DNA of 64,000 bases from Haloechinothrix_A salitolerans (GCF_039544105.1 NZ_BAABLA010000024.1), one strand, 5' to 3'. Shown: positions 9,984 through 19,228, numbered from the stretch's first letter. A program made the numbers and translations. The notes: generated by a model from the sequence alone, not told the origin.

Positions 9984-10991
9984 ATGACCGATGCGGGACC
10001 CAGCATGCTCTACCTCAACCGGCGCGATATCGCCGCTGTTGGTGGTGACCAGTCCGAGCTGTACGTCGCGGCGTTGGCTGAGGGGCTGGTGGCGCACGCC
10101 GAAGGCAAGACGGCGCAGCCGTTGAAGCCGTACCTGCGCGCGTCTGGCGATCACATCGCTGACCGGATCATCGCGATGCCAGCCCACGTGGGCGATCCCG
10201 GAATGTCCGGTCTGAAGTGGATTGGCAGCAAGCACGATAATCCCGAGCGTGCTGGGCTTGAGCGCGCCAGCGCGGTCATCGTCTTGAACGACCCGTCGAC
10301 CAACTATCCGGTCGCGCTACTCGAAGGCGGCCTGATCAGCGCGTGGCGCACCGCCGCGGTGTCCGCCCTGGCGGCACGGCATCTGGCGCGCCCTGGGTTT
10401 ACCGACGTCGCACTCATTGGTTGCGGCGTCATTGGGTCGACCCAGCTCGCGGCTTTGCTGCAGCAGTTCGCACACATCGAGACGGTGCGTCTGTTCGACG
10501 TCCGGCCGGAGGCGGCCGACAAGCTCGCGGCCACGGTCACGGCCGAGCACGGTGTCAGTGTGGTGATCACGGATAGCGCGGAGGACGCGGTACGAGCGGG
10601 CGACCTGGTCGTGCCGTGCACCGTCACCGACCGCCCTTACATCCACAGCGACTGGTTGAAGCCGGGATCGCTGCTCTGCAATGTGTCCATTATGGATGTC
10701 CACAAGGACGTCTTTCTCGACGCGGACAAGGTCGTCGTGGACGATTGGGAGCAGAGCAACCGGGAAAAGAAGATCATCAATCAGCTGGTGCTCGACGGCG
10801 CGTTCTCCCGCGAGCGGCTGCACGCCGAGCTGGGCGAGATCCTGGCCGGTCGCAAGCCGGGACGAGAGACCGACGACGAGGTCATCGTGCTGAATCCGAT
10901 GGGCATGGCGGTCGAGGACATCGCCTGTGCCGCCGAGATCTACCGTCGAGCGCTGGAGCAACGGGTCGGCACCTGGTTGGATCTGTACTGA
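9984..10991 (+). CDS. sbnB: SbnB-like 2,3-diaminopropionate biosynthesis dehydrogenase
   Basis: An ornithine cyclodeaminase/mu-crystallin family protein of 335 aa, matching S. aureus SbnB in length. SbnB uses NAD+ to oxidise and hydrolyse ACEGA into L-2,3-diaminopropionate and alpha-ketoglutarate, the two building blocks needed downstream. The Rossmann motif is IGCGVIGSTQ (GCGVIG at 146-151). The substrate lysine/arginine region 'MSGLKWIGSKHDNP' and the 'MMDVHK'-like 'IMDVHKDVFLDADKVVVDDW' block are typical of the SbnB subgroup. The ATG at 9984 follows AGGAG after the sbnA stop. It is coupled upstream to sbnA and downstream, with a 3-nt gap, to the first NIS synthetase. Confidence 0.92.
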   Translation: MTDAGPSMLYLNRRDIAAVGGDQSELYVAALAEGLVAHAEGKTAQPLKPYLRASGDHIADRIIAMPAHVGDPGMSGLKWIGSKHDNPERAGLERASAVIVLNDPSTNYPVALLEGGLISAWRTAAVSALAARHLARPGFTDVALIGCGVIGSTQLAALLQQFAHIETVRLFDVRPEAADKLAATVTAEHGVSVVITDSAEDAVRAGDLVVPCTVTDRPYIHSDWLKPGSLLCNVSIMDVHKDVFLDADKVVVDDWEQSNREKKIINQLVLDGAFSRERLHAELGEILAGRKPGRETDDEVIVLNPMGMAVEDIACAAEIYRRALEQRVGTWLDLY

Positions 10992-10994
10992 GCC

Positions 10995-12779
10995 ATGGAC
11001 CCGCACACCCTCGTCCTTCGGGACCTGATCGACACGCTCCTCAGCGAGAACATCGCGGGCGTGGCGGACGCGCTCGACGTCGACGCAGCCGGGATGGCCG
11101 AGGTCGCGCTGGTCGAGACGGAGCGCTGGGCTCGGGTTCCGGTCAACGGCGGTGCACTCGTCTTCCGTTGCCGCGACGGTGGTCCGCCCCGACCGTGGCG
11201 GCTCTCTCGCGGGCCGGTGTGGTTCGTTGGCGACACCCAGCGTGAGCTCGCGCCCGCCGAGGTACTCGCGCTTCTTGTCGACAGCGGCGAGTTTCCCGAA
11301 CTCGACGTCGTCACGGCCGACCTGCGTGCGGCCGTCGAACACACCGAGGCGACCTTCGCCGGTTGGTCGGCGCTGGTCGAGCGGGCTCCGCGACCTGGTG
11401 GGCTGCTGACAGGGGAGCGGCTCGCCGCGACACGCAACCGCCCGTTCCACCCGACCGCGCGGGCGGTGTCAGGTTGGTCGGCGGCGGAGCTGGCCGAGTA
11501 CGGGCCGATGCGGCAGCGGCCACTCGCGCTGCGGTGGGTCGCGGTGCGGCGTGACCGGTTGCGGCATGGCGAGAGCCCCGCGTCAGGTCGAATCGCGGAG
11601 ATCCTTCTTGGGTCGTCCGAACACGATCAGCTTGTCGACGCGGTGCGGAAATCCGGTGCGGACGACGAGTACCAGGCGGTGCCGGTGCATCCCTGGCAGT
11701 TCGATCAGGTTCTGGCGGCGCAGTGGGCTGACGAGATCGCCGCACGTGACGTCGTGCCGCTGGACTGCCGGCTTGGGAGGTTCCATCCCACGGCGTCGTT
11801 GCGCACTCTGGCTACCGCGCCGGAACCCGCACCGCACGTCAAGCTTCCGCTCGGCGGTGGCACCCGCGGTGTCGCGACCCTTGGCGCGGCGCGACTGCTG
11901 CCGCCGCGTTACTTGGACAACGGTGACAAGGCGCAACGCACCGTGCGGTGGATCGTGGACTCCGATCCGGAACTAAGCGAGCGTGTGGCGTTGTGTGAGG
12001 AAAGCGCGTGGTGCGGCTGGCACGCCAGCGCGGCCGATGAGTTCGCCGACCGGCCGGGAGAGCTGGCCGCGCAGGTGCGTCGCTATCCAGCCGATGTCCT
12101 CGCCGACGACACCATCGCGCTGCCCATGGCGTCACTCGCGGCTGACCAATGGCACCATCTTTCGTCTGCCCTGCACGTCGACGACCCCGTCGCGTTCTTC
12201 CGAGAGATCACCACCGCGTTCTGCGCGATGACCTTCGCGTTTCTCGCCCACGGTGTCCTCCCGGAACTACATGGACAGAACGTTGTCGTCGCGCTTCCCG
12301 CGACCCGCCCGTTCACGGGCACCTGGCCGAGGTTCGTGTTGCGAGACCACGACACCGTGCGGATATGTCCACGGTGGATGTCGGCGGCAGGTACGCCCGA
12401 TCCGGGGTACCGGATCACACCTGGCGCGCCGCAGTCGCTGCGCCTTGACGAGCCGGAAACGCTGATCGGCTACGCGCAGACGTTGGGATTTCAGGTCAAC
12501 CTCTATGGCATCGCTGATGCCCTCGCACGGCACTACGACCTGGACGAACAGATCTTCTGGCGGGTGCTGGCCGAGGTTGTGGCCACCGGTATCGAGGCCG
12601 CGGCCGTACGGGACGAAGTCCGCGACAGGCTGCGTGCCACGGTGGTTGACGCGCCCACGTGGCCAAGCAGGCGGGTCCTTGGCCCACTGTTGCGCGCGGG
12701 GCACGGCAATGGTGTGAGCATGCCCGCCGCCACCGGCCGAGTGCCCAATCCGCTGGCACCAACGGTGGCGCGCCCATGA
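10995..12779 (+). CDS. NIS siderophore synthetase 1 (IucA/IucC family)
   Basis: An ATP-dependent NRPS-independent siderophore synthetase of 594 aa that activates a carboxylate and condenses it with an amine. The core motifs are present: 'RPFHPTARAVSGW' (ATP-binding HPT segment), 'VPVHPWQFDQV', 'TASLRTLA', and 'LPELHGQNVVVAL' in the FhuF-like C-terminal part with the following 'RFVLRDHD'. It has ELHGQN where the other two NIS proteins have EAH(V/A)QN, so it may belong to a different NIS subtype, for example the alpha-ketoglutarate-using SbnC role; this assignment is tentative. The stop overlaps the next gene as ATGA. Confidence 0.88.
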   Translation: MDPHTLVLRDLIDTLLSENIAGVADALDVDAAGMAEVALVETERWARVPVNGGALVFRCRDGGPPRPWRLSRGPVWFVGDTQRELAPAEVLALLVDSGEFPELDVVTADLRAAVEHTEATFAGWSALVERAPRPGGLLTGERLAATRNRPFHPTARAVSGWSAAELAEYGPMRQRPLALRWVAVRRDRLRHGESPASGRIAEILLGSSEHDQLVDAVRKSGADDEYQAVPVHPWQFDQVLAAQWADEIAARDVVPLDCRLGRFHPTASLRTLATAPEPAPHVKLPLGGGTRGVATLGAARLLPPRYLDNGDKAQRTVRWIVDSDPELSERVALCEESAWCGWHASAADEFADRPGELAAQVRRYPADVLADDTIALPMASLAADQWHHLSSALHVDDPVAFFREITTAFCAMTFAFLAHGVLPELHGQNVVVALPATRPFTGTWPRFVLRDHDTVRICPRWMSAAGTPDPGYRITPGAPQSLRLDEPETLIGYAQTLGFQVNLYGIADALARHYDLDEQIFWRVLAEVVATGIEAAAVRDEVRDRLRATVVDAPTWPSRRVLGPLLRAGHGNGVSMPAATGRVPNPLAPTVARP

Positions 12780-14461
12780 CGCAACGTTCGCGACCTGTCG
12801 ATGTCCCACGCGACCCGATCACGGGGCCGAATGAGCCCGCTTACGCGGCGACTGACAGCGCGTACGGGGTGGCGCGGCACGCGGCGCGGCAGCGGCTGCT
12901 CAACGCGTACCTGCGGGAGTCGGGACGTAACCCCAGCGAGACGGGTGATGGCCTCGCCAGGGTGCCGTTGAGCGGTGAGCGAGCCATCGTCGTCCCGCTG
13001 CGGCACCGTTCCGAGTTCGGCCATCACGTCTATGGCGATGACGCCTGGTTGGAACGCCCCGGCGCCGCGCGGGAGCCGCTGACCCACCGGGAGGTGGTCG
13101 CGCTCCTGCTCGACGAGGTGGCGACGTTCGCGGCCAACACCTGGGGCGAGGCCGGTGATCACGGCGCGCTCGCGCGGCAGATTGACGGCAGCATCGCCGC
13201 GACGGCCCGGTACCTGGCCGAGTCGGCCGCGGACGATCACGCGGGGGTAGCGACCGACCCAACACGCCAGGCGGAGCAGTCGGTGCGCTTCGGGCACCCG
13301 TTCCATCCGACCCCGAAGAGCATCGACGGTTTTGGCGACGACTTGCCGCGCTATGCCCCGGAGCTGGGTGCGCGGTTCCGGCTGCGTTGGCTCGCGGTAC
13401 GCGCCGACGTGCTGCTGGAGCGTCGCGTGGCGGCCGGTGCGTGGGTACCGCCCGCGGTTGTGCGCCGGACTCCCAGCGGCTACGAGTCCTTGCCGATGCA
13501 TCCCTGGCAGGCCGAGTACCTCGTCCGGCAACCGAGGATGGCCGAACTCCTCGCGGACGGCATCCTGATCATGCTGGGCGAACTGGGCGGCATTGGGTAC
13601 CCGACGTCCTCGGTTCGCACGGTGTGCGACCCGGCGTTTCCGACGTCGTGGAAGCTACCGCTGCACGTCCGGATCACCAATTTCGTGCGGACCAATCCCG
13701 TTGAGCATCTGCGCCGTGCCGCCGACGCGAGCGACCTGATCGCGCGGCTCGCGCCGAGCTGGCGGCATGAGCGGTTCGGGGTGCTGCTGGAAACCGGTTA
13801 CCGCGGCGTCGATCCCGCCGTGGTGGGCGATGACCTCGCGGCCGACATCGCGGTGCTGTTCCGGGAGTACCCGTTCACCGATGGCCGCTACACGCCGAGA
13901 GTCGTGGCAGGCTTGCTGGAAGCTCGCGGCGACGGCGCGCCTGCCATCGTCGATGAGGTGCGACGTTCCGGTGGTTCCCAATCGGAGTGGCTGCGACGCT
14001 ACCTGCGGGTGGTCTTGCTGCCGTTGCTCGACGTCTTCGAGCGCGACGGCGTCAGCTTCGAGGCGCACGTTCAGAACAGCTTGCTGCACACTGATGGCGG
14101 TTGGCCCGTGCGGTTCTGGGTGCGCGACATGGAGGGCACGAGCGTCAGCGCGGACCGTTGTTCCAGCGTGGCCGATACGAGCCCGTTGTGCTACTCCGAC
14201 GCCGAAGCGTGGCTCCGGTTGCGCTATCACGCGATCACCAACCATCTTGGCCATCTGATCGGGGTGCTCGGCCGTCACGGCCACGGAGAGCGCCCGTTGT
14301 GGATGACAGCGAGGGAAGTGCTCCTTGACGAAGGTGGCGCGCTGGCGAACGAACTCGTGACATCACCGATGCTGCCCGCGAAGGCCAACCTGATCAGCCG
14401 ATTCGCCAACCGTGGCGAGCGGCCACTTTACGTCGATGTCCCCAATCCGATGTGCAGGTGA
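12776..14461 (+). CDS. NIS siderophore synthetase 2 (IucA/IucC family)
   Basis: A 561-aa NIS synthetase. Motifs are 'FGHPFHPTPKSIDGF', 'LPMHPWQAEYL', 'TSSVRTV', 'SWKLPLHVRITNFVRTNP' (substrate and ATP binding region) and 'VSFEAHVQNSLLH' with 'RFWVRDMEG'. The ATG at 12776 overlaps the preceding stop as ATGA, so the frame's upstream extension is not used. By analogy with staphyloferrin B one of the three paralogues should join citrate to the first diaminopropionate (SbnE role). This one is a candidate, but paralogue roles cannot be assigned from sequence motifs alone. Confidence 0.88.
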   Translation: MTQRSRPVDVPRDPITGPNEPAYAATDSAYGVARHAARQRLLNAYLRESGRNPSETGDGLARVPLSGERAIVVPLRHRSEFGHHVYGDDAWLERPGAAREPLTHREVVALLLDEVATFAANTWGEAGDHGALARQIDGSIAATARYLAESAADDHAGVATDPTRQAEQSVRFGHPFHPTPKSIDGFGDDLPRYAPELGARFRLRWLAVRADVLLERRVAAGAWVPPAVVRRTPSGYESLPMHPWQAEYLVRQPRMAELLADGILIMLGELGGIGYPTSSVRTVCDPAFPTSWKLPLHVRITNFVRTNPVEHLRRAADASDLIARLAPSWRHERFGVLLETGYRGVDPAVVGDDLAADIAVLFREYPFTDGRYTPRVVAGLLEARGDGAPAIVDEVRRSGGSQSEWLRRYLRVVLLPLLDVFERDGVSFEAHVQNSLLHTDGGWPVRFWVRDMEGTSVSADRCSSVADTSPLCYSDAEAWLRLRYHAITNHLGHLIGVLGRHGHGERPLWMTAREVLLDEGGALANELVTSPMLPAKANLISRFANRGERPLYVDVPNPMCR

Positions 14462-14465
14462 GGTC

Positions 14466-14531
14466 ATGAGGACTGCTCGCAGGTCCGAATCATCAGACAT
14501 GAGGACTGCTCGCGGCTCCGAATCGTCGGAC
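14466..14531 (+). repeat. 33-bp tandem duplication covering a start codon
   Basis: Units at 14466-14498 and 14499-14531 both start with ATGAGGACTGCTCGC and end with TC(A/G)GAC. They differ at only a few positions. The repeat keeps the reading frame and duplicates the initiation codon of the third NIS gene. Confidence 0.92.
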
Positions 14532-16346
14532 GCTACGGCGGACGTGATTCAGCGTGCTTTGCGTGCGCCGGATTTCATTGCCGCACGGCGGCGGGTATTC
14601 CGGCAGCTGCTGGAGTCTTTGGTGTACGAAGCCGCGATCAGCATTCGAGATGCGGACACTGGTGAATCCATTGTGGATGCCACAGGCGCCGACGGTGCCC
14701 CCGTGCGCTATACGTTCCGGATGCGGCGACGATTCGGATTCAACCGGGTCGTGCTCGAGTCAGGGCCGGTGCGGCGCCACGATGCTGCCGGTAGTGGCGA
14801 GGCGGAGTCCATCACCCGGTTCCTCGCGGAGTCAGTGGATTCGCTGCTCGCGGAGCCAGCTTGTCTCGCTCGGTTCGCGGATGAACTGGAACGAACGTTG
14901 ATCAACGATGCGCTCGCCCGCTATGTCGCATCGGAACGTGGTCATGTACTGGCCAGCGCCGAGTACGATCAGCTCGAATCGCTCGTGCTGGACGGGCACC
15001 GCTATCACCCAGCGTTCAAATCACGGGTCGGCTTCGATGTCACGGACAACCTCGCTTTCGGCCCTGAGTTCGCCCCCGACGTCCGTCCACTGTGGCTCGC
15101 TTCGCACCGCTCGATTACGGAGGTCACCAGAGCGGCGACACTGAATGAGGCGGACTTCCTCGCCGCGCAGCTCGGGGAGACGCTGGCATCCTTTCACGAG
15201 AGGCTTCGTGCCGAGGGCGTCGATCCGGGAAGCTATACGTTACTGCCGGTGCATCCTTGGCAGTGGCGAGAATACGTCGCCACCGCGTTCGCCGAGCAGC
15301 TCAGACGACGACAGCTCATCGTGCTCGGCGAGGACCCGCGCGCCTTCCGTGCGCAACAGTCCATTCGCACGCTCGCCTGTCGGGACATGCCGGACCGTCC
15401 GTACCTGAAACTGTCGATGTCGCTGGTCAACACCTCCACCAGCCGCGTACTGGCCCCACACACCGTACGCAACGCGCCGCCGATCTCGGATTGGCTGCGT
15501 CGCGTGATCGATGAGGACGCCTTCCTGCGCGACGAGTCGGGCTTGATCGTGCTCCGTGAGGTCATGGGAAGTTCCGTCACGCCTGATCCGCCCGCCGCGT
15601 TCGCGCGGTCAGCGACCTACGGCACGCTGGCCTGTATCTGGCGGGAGAGCCTGCACGCCTTCCTCACCTCCGGCGAGCGAGCGGTGCCGTTCACCGCCCT
15701 AACCGGGAGTGAACTCGACGGCACACCCTTCGTGGACGCCTGGCTGCGTCACCATGGCGCTCGCGCGTGGACACGTCGACTTGTCGGCGTCGCGGTGATT
15801 CCCTTGCTGCATCTGCTGTTCCGACACGGTGTCGCGTGCGAGGCACACGCCCAGAACATGGTGCTGGTGCATCGTGACGGCATGCCGGAACGTATCGCGC
15901 TCAAGGATTTTCACGACGGCATCCGGTTTCACCGTGCGCTACTGTCCGATCCGGACGACTGCCCGCCAATCGACAGCCCGCCACCGCACCATGTCAACGC
16001 GAACTCCTTTGTGGAGACCGACGACGTTGATCTCGTCACCGACTTCCTGCTGGACGCGTTCTGCTTCGTCAACCTGGGCGAGCTAGCGGGATTCCTCGAC
16101 GACGCCGGGCTGCTCGGCGAACGCGAGTTTTGGGCGATCGTGCGGGAAGGCATCGCGACCTACCAGGCGCGGTTCCCCGAACTACGCGAGCGGTTCGCGC
16201 TGTTCGACGTCGGCAAGCCCACGGTCGCGGTGGAGAAGCTGACCACGCGCAGGCTGCTCACCGACACCGAACCGCGCCTGCACGACGTTCCCAACCCACT
16301 CGCGCCGCGGTCGGACGATCCCGCCGGTCGAGGTGACGATGACTGA
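14466..16346 (+). CDS. NIS siderophore synthetase 3 with duplicated start region
   Basis: A 626-aa NIS synthetase. Motifs are 'HRYHPAFKSRVGF', 'LPVHPWQWREYV', 'QQSIRTLACRD', 'LKLSMSLVNTSTSRVL' and 'VACEAHAQNMVLV' followed by 'RIALKDFHDG'. Its N-terminus is built from an 11-residue tandem repeat, MRTARRSESSD then MRTARGSESSD, which comes from the 33-bp duplication at 14466-14531. Only the first ATG, at 14466, has a ribosome site (AGGTGAGG just upstream); the second, at 14499, has none but would give a normal protein 11 residues shorter. It overlaps the decarboxylase gene by 8 nt. Confidence 0.88.
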   Translation: MRTARRSESSDMRTARGSESSDATADVIQRALRAPDFIAARRRVFRQLLESLVYEAAISIRDADTGESIVDATGADGAPVRYTFRMRRRFGFNRVVLESGPVRRHDAAGSGEAESITRFLAESVDSLLAEPACLARFADELERTLINDALARYVASERGHVLASAEYDQLESLVLDGHRYHPAFKSRVGFDVTDNLAFGPEFAPDVRPLWLASHRSITEVTRAATLNEADFLAAQLGETLASFHERLRAEGVDPGSYTLLPVHPWQWREYVATAFAEQLRRRQLIVLGEDPRAFRAQQSIRTLACRDMPDRPYLKLSMSLVNTSTSRVLAPHTVRNAPPISDWLRRVIDEDAFLRDESGLIVLREVMGSSVTPDPPAAFARSATYGTLACIWRESLHAFLTSGERAVPFTALTGSELDGTPFVDAWLRHHGARAWTRRLVGVAVIPLLHLLFRHGVACEAHAQNMVLVHRDGMPERIALKDFHDGIRFHRALLSDPDDCPPIDSPPPHHVNANSFVETDDVDLVTDFLLDAFCFVNLGELAGFLDDAGLLGEREFWAIVREGIATYQARFPELRERFALFDVGKPTVAVEKLTTRRLLTDTEPRLHDVPNPLAPRSDDPAGRGDDD

Positions 16347-17523
16347 CCCGCTCACCACGGCGTTGACCACACGCGCGCCGCACGACGCCCCGGTGTGCCG
16401 GTACGGCTACGACCTCGACGCGCTGCGCGAACACGTCGCGGGCGTCGTGGCCACACTCCCGGAGCGCTGCCGCATGTTCTATGCCATGAAAGCCAACAGC
16501 GCCGCACCGATCCTGCGGACGCTCGCGCCACTGGTGGCCGGGTTCGAGGTGGCGTCGGGCGGCGAGGTCGCCAAAGCCAGGGCCACCGGTGACGACGTTC
16601 CGATACTGTTCGGCGGTCCGGTGAAGACCGACAGCGAGATCGCCGACGCGCTCCGCGCCAAGGTCACTCGCTTCCACGTCGAGAGCCTGCTGGAACTTCA
16701 TCGTATCGATGCCGTCGCCGCGGCGCACGGTGTCACCGCGGAGGTGCTGCTGCGGGTGAACCTCGCCGGGCCGTTCCCGGCCGCGACGCTGGCCATGGCG
16801 GGACGGCCAACCCAGTTCGGTATCGACGAGTCCGTGCTGGCCGACGCCGTCGCGACCGTGCGGTCGCTGCCGTACGTGCGCCTCGTCGGGTTCCATCTCC
16901 ACTCGTTGTCCAACAACCTGTCCGCCGACGCCCACCTGGAACTCGTGCGGCTCTACCGGGACACCGTGACGGCGTGGGAGAACCGATTCGACGTACGCTG
17001 CGAGGTACTCAACGTCGGCGGCGGCATCGGGGTCGACTACGCCAACCTCGACTCGCGGTTCGACTGGTCGCGCTTCGTCGAGGGACTGGACAAGCTGGTC
17101 ACGACGTTCCCCGAGCACTGGCGCGAGATCGACTTCGAATGTGGCAGGTACCTGGTCGCGGCGTGCGGGCGGTACGCCGTTGAGGTGATGGACGTCAAAC
17201 GCAATCACGGCGTCGACTACGTGCTGGTGCGCGGCGGCACGCATCACTTTCGGCTGCCGGTGTCGTGGCAGCACAGCCACCCGTTCACCGTGGTACCGGT
17301 GGACGCGTGGCCGCGCGGCCTGCCCCGCCCCGCCACCGACGGGCCGATCACGGTGGTCGGCGAGCTGTGCACGCCGAAAGACGTCCTCGCCCGTGACGTC
17401 CCGGTGCGCGCCAGGGCTGGCGACGTGCTGGTGTTCAGCCACGCGGGCGCCTACGGCTGGGAGATCTCCCACCACGACTTCCTGTCGCACCCGCACCCGG
17501 AGCAGGTGTTCCTGGGTTCCTAG
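16339..17523 (+). CDS. sbnH: SbnH-like PLP-dependent decarboxylase (fold type III)
   Basis: A 394-aa alanine-racemase-fold decarboxylase of the ornithine/diaminopimelate decarboxylase superfamily. The PLP lysine is K51 in 'MFYAMKANS'. The glycine-rich phosphate site is 'LNVGGGIGVDY', the dimer-interface active-site cysteine is in 'VVGELCTPKDVL', and the C-terminal tyrosine is in 'SHAGAYGWEISHHDF'. In staphyloferrin B synthesis SbnH decarboxylates citryl-diaminopropionate to citryl-diaminoethane. The ATG at 16339 has CGAGG 5 nt upstream and overlaps the preceding stop by 8 nt; a GTG at 16333 is an alternative. Its stop TAG shares a CTAG tetranucleotide with the stop of the convergent XPB gene. 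Confidence 0.88.
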   Translation: MTDPLTTALTTRAPHDAPVCRYGYDLDALREHVAGVVATLPERCRMFYAMKANSAAPILRTLAPLVAGFEVASGGEVAKARATGDDVPILFGGPVKTDSEIADALRAKVTRFHVESLLELHRIDAVAAAHGVTAEVLLRVNLAGPFPAATLAMAGRPTQFGIDESVLADAVATVRSLPYVRLVGFHLHSLSNNLSADAHLELVRLYRDTVTAWENRFDVRCEVLNVGGGIGVDYANLDSRFDWSRFVEGLDKLVTTFPEHWREIDFECGRYLVAACGRYAVEVMDVKRNHGVDYVLVRGGTHHFRLPVSWQHSHPFTVVPVDAWPRGLPRPATDGPITVVGELCTPKDVLARDVPVRARAGDVLVFSHAGAYGWEISHHDFLSHPHPEQVFLGS

Positions 17524-19154
17524 CCCACGTCCTCCGCGTCCCGGATCGTGTAGGCGTAGCCCTGTTCGGCGAGGAAGCGCTGCCGATGGGCGGCGTAGTC
17601 GGCGTCGACGGTGTCGCGGGCGACCACGGAGTAGAAGTGCGCCTGCCTGCCGTCGGCCTTCGGACGCAGCAGCCGTCCGAGGCGCTGCGCCTCCTCCTGC
17701 CGGGAGCCGAACGTGCCTGATATCTGCACCGCTACGGCGGCCTCGGGCAGGTCGATGGAGAAGTTCGCGACCTTCGACACCACCAGGGTCGGTATCTCGC
17801 CTTGCCGGAACGCTTCGAACAGCCGCTCCCGCTCGGTGTTGCGGGTGGCGCCCGTGATCACCGGGGCCTCCAGCTCGGCGCCGATCTCGTCCAGTTGGTC
17901 CAGGTACGCCCCGATGACCAGCACCGACTCCCCTGCGTGTTTCTCCACGATGGAGCGAATCACTGGCGTCTTGGTGCGCGCGGTCGAGCAGATCCGGTAC
18001 CGCTCGTCCACCTCGGCGGTGGCGTAGGCCATCCGCTCCGCCTCGGTCAGCGTCACCCGCACCTCAACGCACTCGGCGGGCGCGATCCAGCCCTGCTGTT
18101 CGATGTCGCGCCACGGGACATCGAACCGTTTCGGACCGATCAGCGAGAAGACGTCGCCTTCGCGGCCGTCCTCGCGCACCAGCGTCGCCGTCAGCCCGAG
18201 ACGTCGCCGCGACTGCAGGTCGGCGGTCATCCGGAACACCGGCGCGGGCAGCAGGTGCACCTCGTCGTAGATCATCAACCCCCAGTCGCGGGAGTCGAAC
18301 AGCTCGAGGTGCCGGTATACGCCTTTGGTCTTGCGGGTGAGCACCTGGTACGTCGCGATGGTGACCGGCCGGATTTCCTTGCGCTCGCCGGAGTACTCGC
18401 CGATCTCGTTCTCCGTCAGCGACGTCCGCGCCAGCAGCTCCCGCTTCCACTGCCTGGCCGCGACGGTATTGGTGACCAGGATCAACGTCGTCGCCGACGC
18501 CTGCGCCATCGCGGCGGCGCCGACCAGCGTCTTGCCAGCGCCGCACGGCAGCACGATCACGCCGGAGCCGCCCGCCCAGAACGCGTCCGCCGCCTGCCGC
18601 TGGTAGTCGCGCAGTGCCCAGTCCGTCTCGTCCAGCGACATCGGGTGCGCCTCGCCGTCGACGTACCCCGCGAGGTCCTCGGCGGGCCAGCCGACGTTGA
18701 GCAGCGCCTGCTTGAGCCTGCCGCGCTCCGACGGATGCACCGCGACGGTGTCGTCGTCGATGCGCTCACCCAGCATGGGTGCGATCTTGCGGGAGCGCAG
18801 CACCTCCTCCAGCACTGCGCGGTCCGTCGTCGTCATCACGAGGCCGTGCGCTGGGTGGTTGGTGATCTGCAGCCGCCCGAACCGCGCCATGGTGTCGACG
18901 ACGTCGATCAGCAGCGGCTGCGGCACCGGGAAGCGGGTGTAGTTGGTCAGCGCGTCGACGACCTGTTCCGCGTCGTGGCCCGCGGCGCGGGCATTCCACA
19001 GCGCGAGCGGTGTGATGCGATAGGTGTGCACGTGCTCCGGTGCGCGTTCCAGCTCGGCGAACGGCGCGATCGCCACCCTCGCGTCCTCCGCGCGGTCGTG
19101 GTCGACCTCAAGCAGCACGGTCTTGTCCGACTGGACGATCAGGGGGCCATTCAC
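17520..19154 (-). CDS. XPB-type 3'-5' DNA repair helicase
   Basis: A superfamily 2 helicase of 544 aa, very close in length to mycobacterial Ercc3/XPB (about 542). Order of parts: an N-terminal XPB domain; motif I 'PCGAGKT' for ATP binding; motif II DEVH in 'MIYDEVHLLPAP'; motif III 'LGLTATLVREDGRE', which also holds the RED-type motif; and C-terminal motifs V/VI 'VSKVANFSIDLPEA' and 'QRLGRLLRPK'. It unwinds DNA 3' to 5' and is linked to repair. The start is GTG at 19154 with AAAGGA upstream, followed by NGPLIVQSDKT as in homologues; the longer open frame upstream is rejected. Confidence 0.93.
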   Translation of the reverse strand: MNGPLIVQSDKTVLLEVDHDRAEDARVAIAPFAELERAPEHVHTYRITPLALWNARAAGHDAEQVVDALTNYTRFPVPQPLLIDVVDTMARFGRLQITNHPAHGLVMTTTDRAVLEEVLRSRKIAPMLGERIDDDTVAVHPSERGRLKQALLNVGWPAEDLAGYVDGEAHPMSLDETDWALRDYQRQAADAFWAGGSGVIVLPCGAGKTLVGAAAMAQASATTLILVTNTVAARQWKRELLARTSLTENEIGEYSGERKEIRPVTIATYQVLTRKTKGVYRHLELFDSRDWGLMIYDEVHLLPAPVFRMTADLQSRRRLGLTATLVREDGREGDVFSLIGPKRFDVPWRDIEQQGWIAPAECVEVRVTLTEAERMAYATAEVDERYRICSTARTKTPVIRSIVEKHAGESVLVIGAYLDQLDEIGAELEAPVITGATRNTERERLFEAFRQGEIPTLVVSKVANFSIDLPEAAVAVQISGTFGSRQEEAQRLGRLLRPKADGRQAHFYSVVARDTVDADYAAHRQRFLAEQGYAYTIRDAEDVG

Positions 19155-19228
19155 AACGTCCTTTATACCGAGTACGTCCGGGTGGAGCCGATGCCCCGGG
19201 TAACGTTGACCTGCCACGTCGAGCGAGT

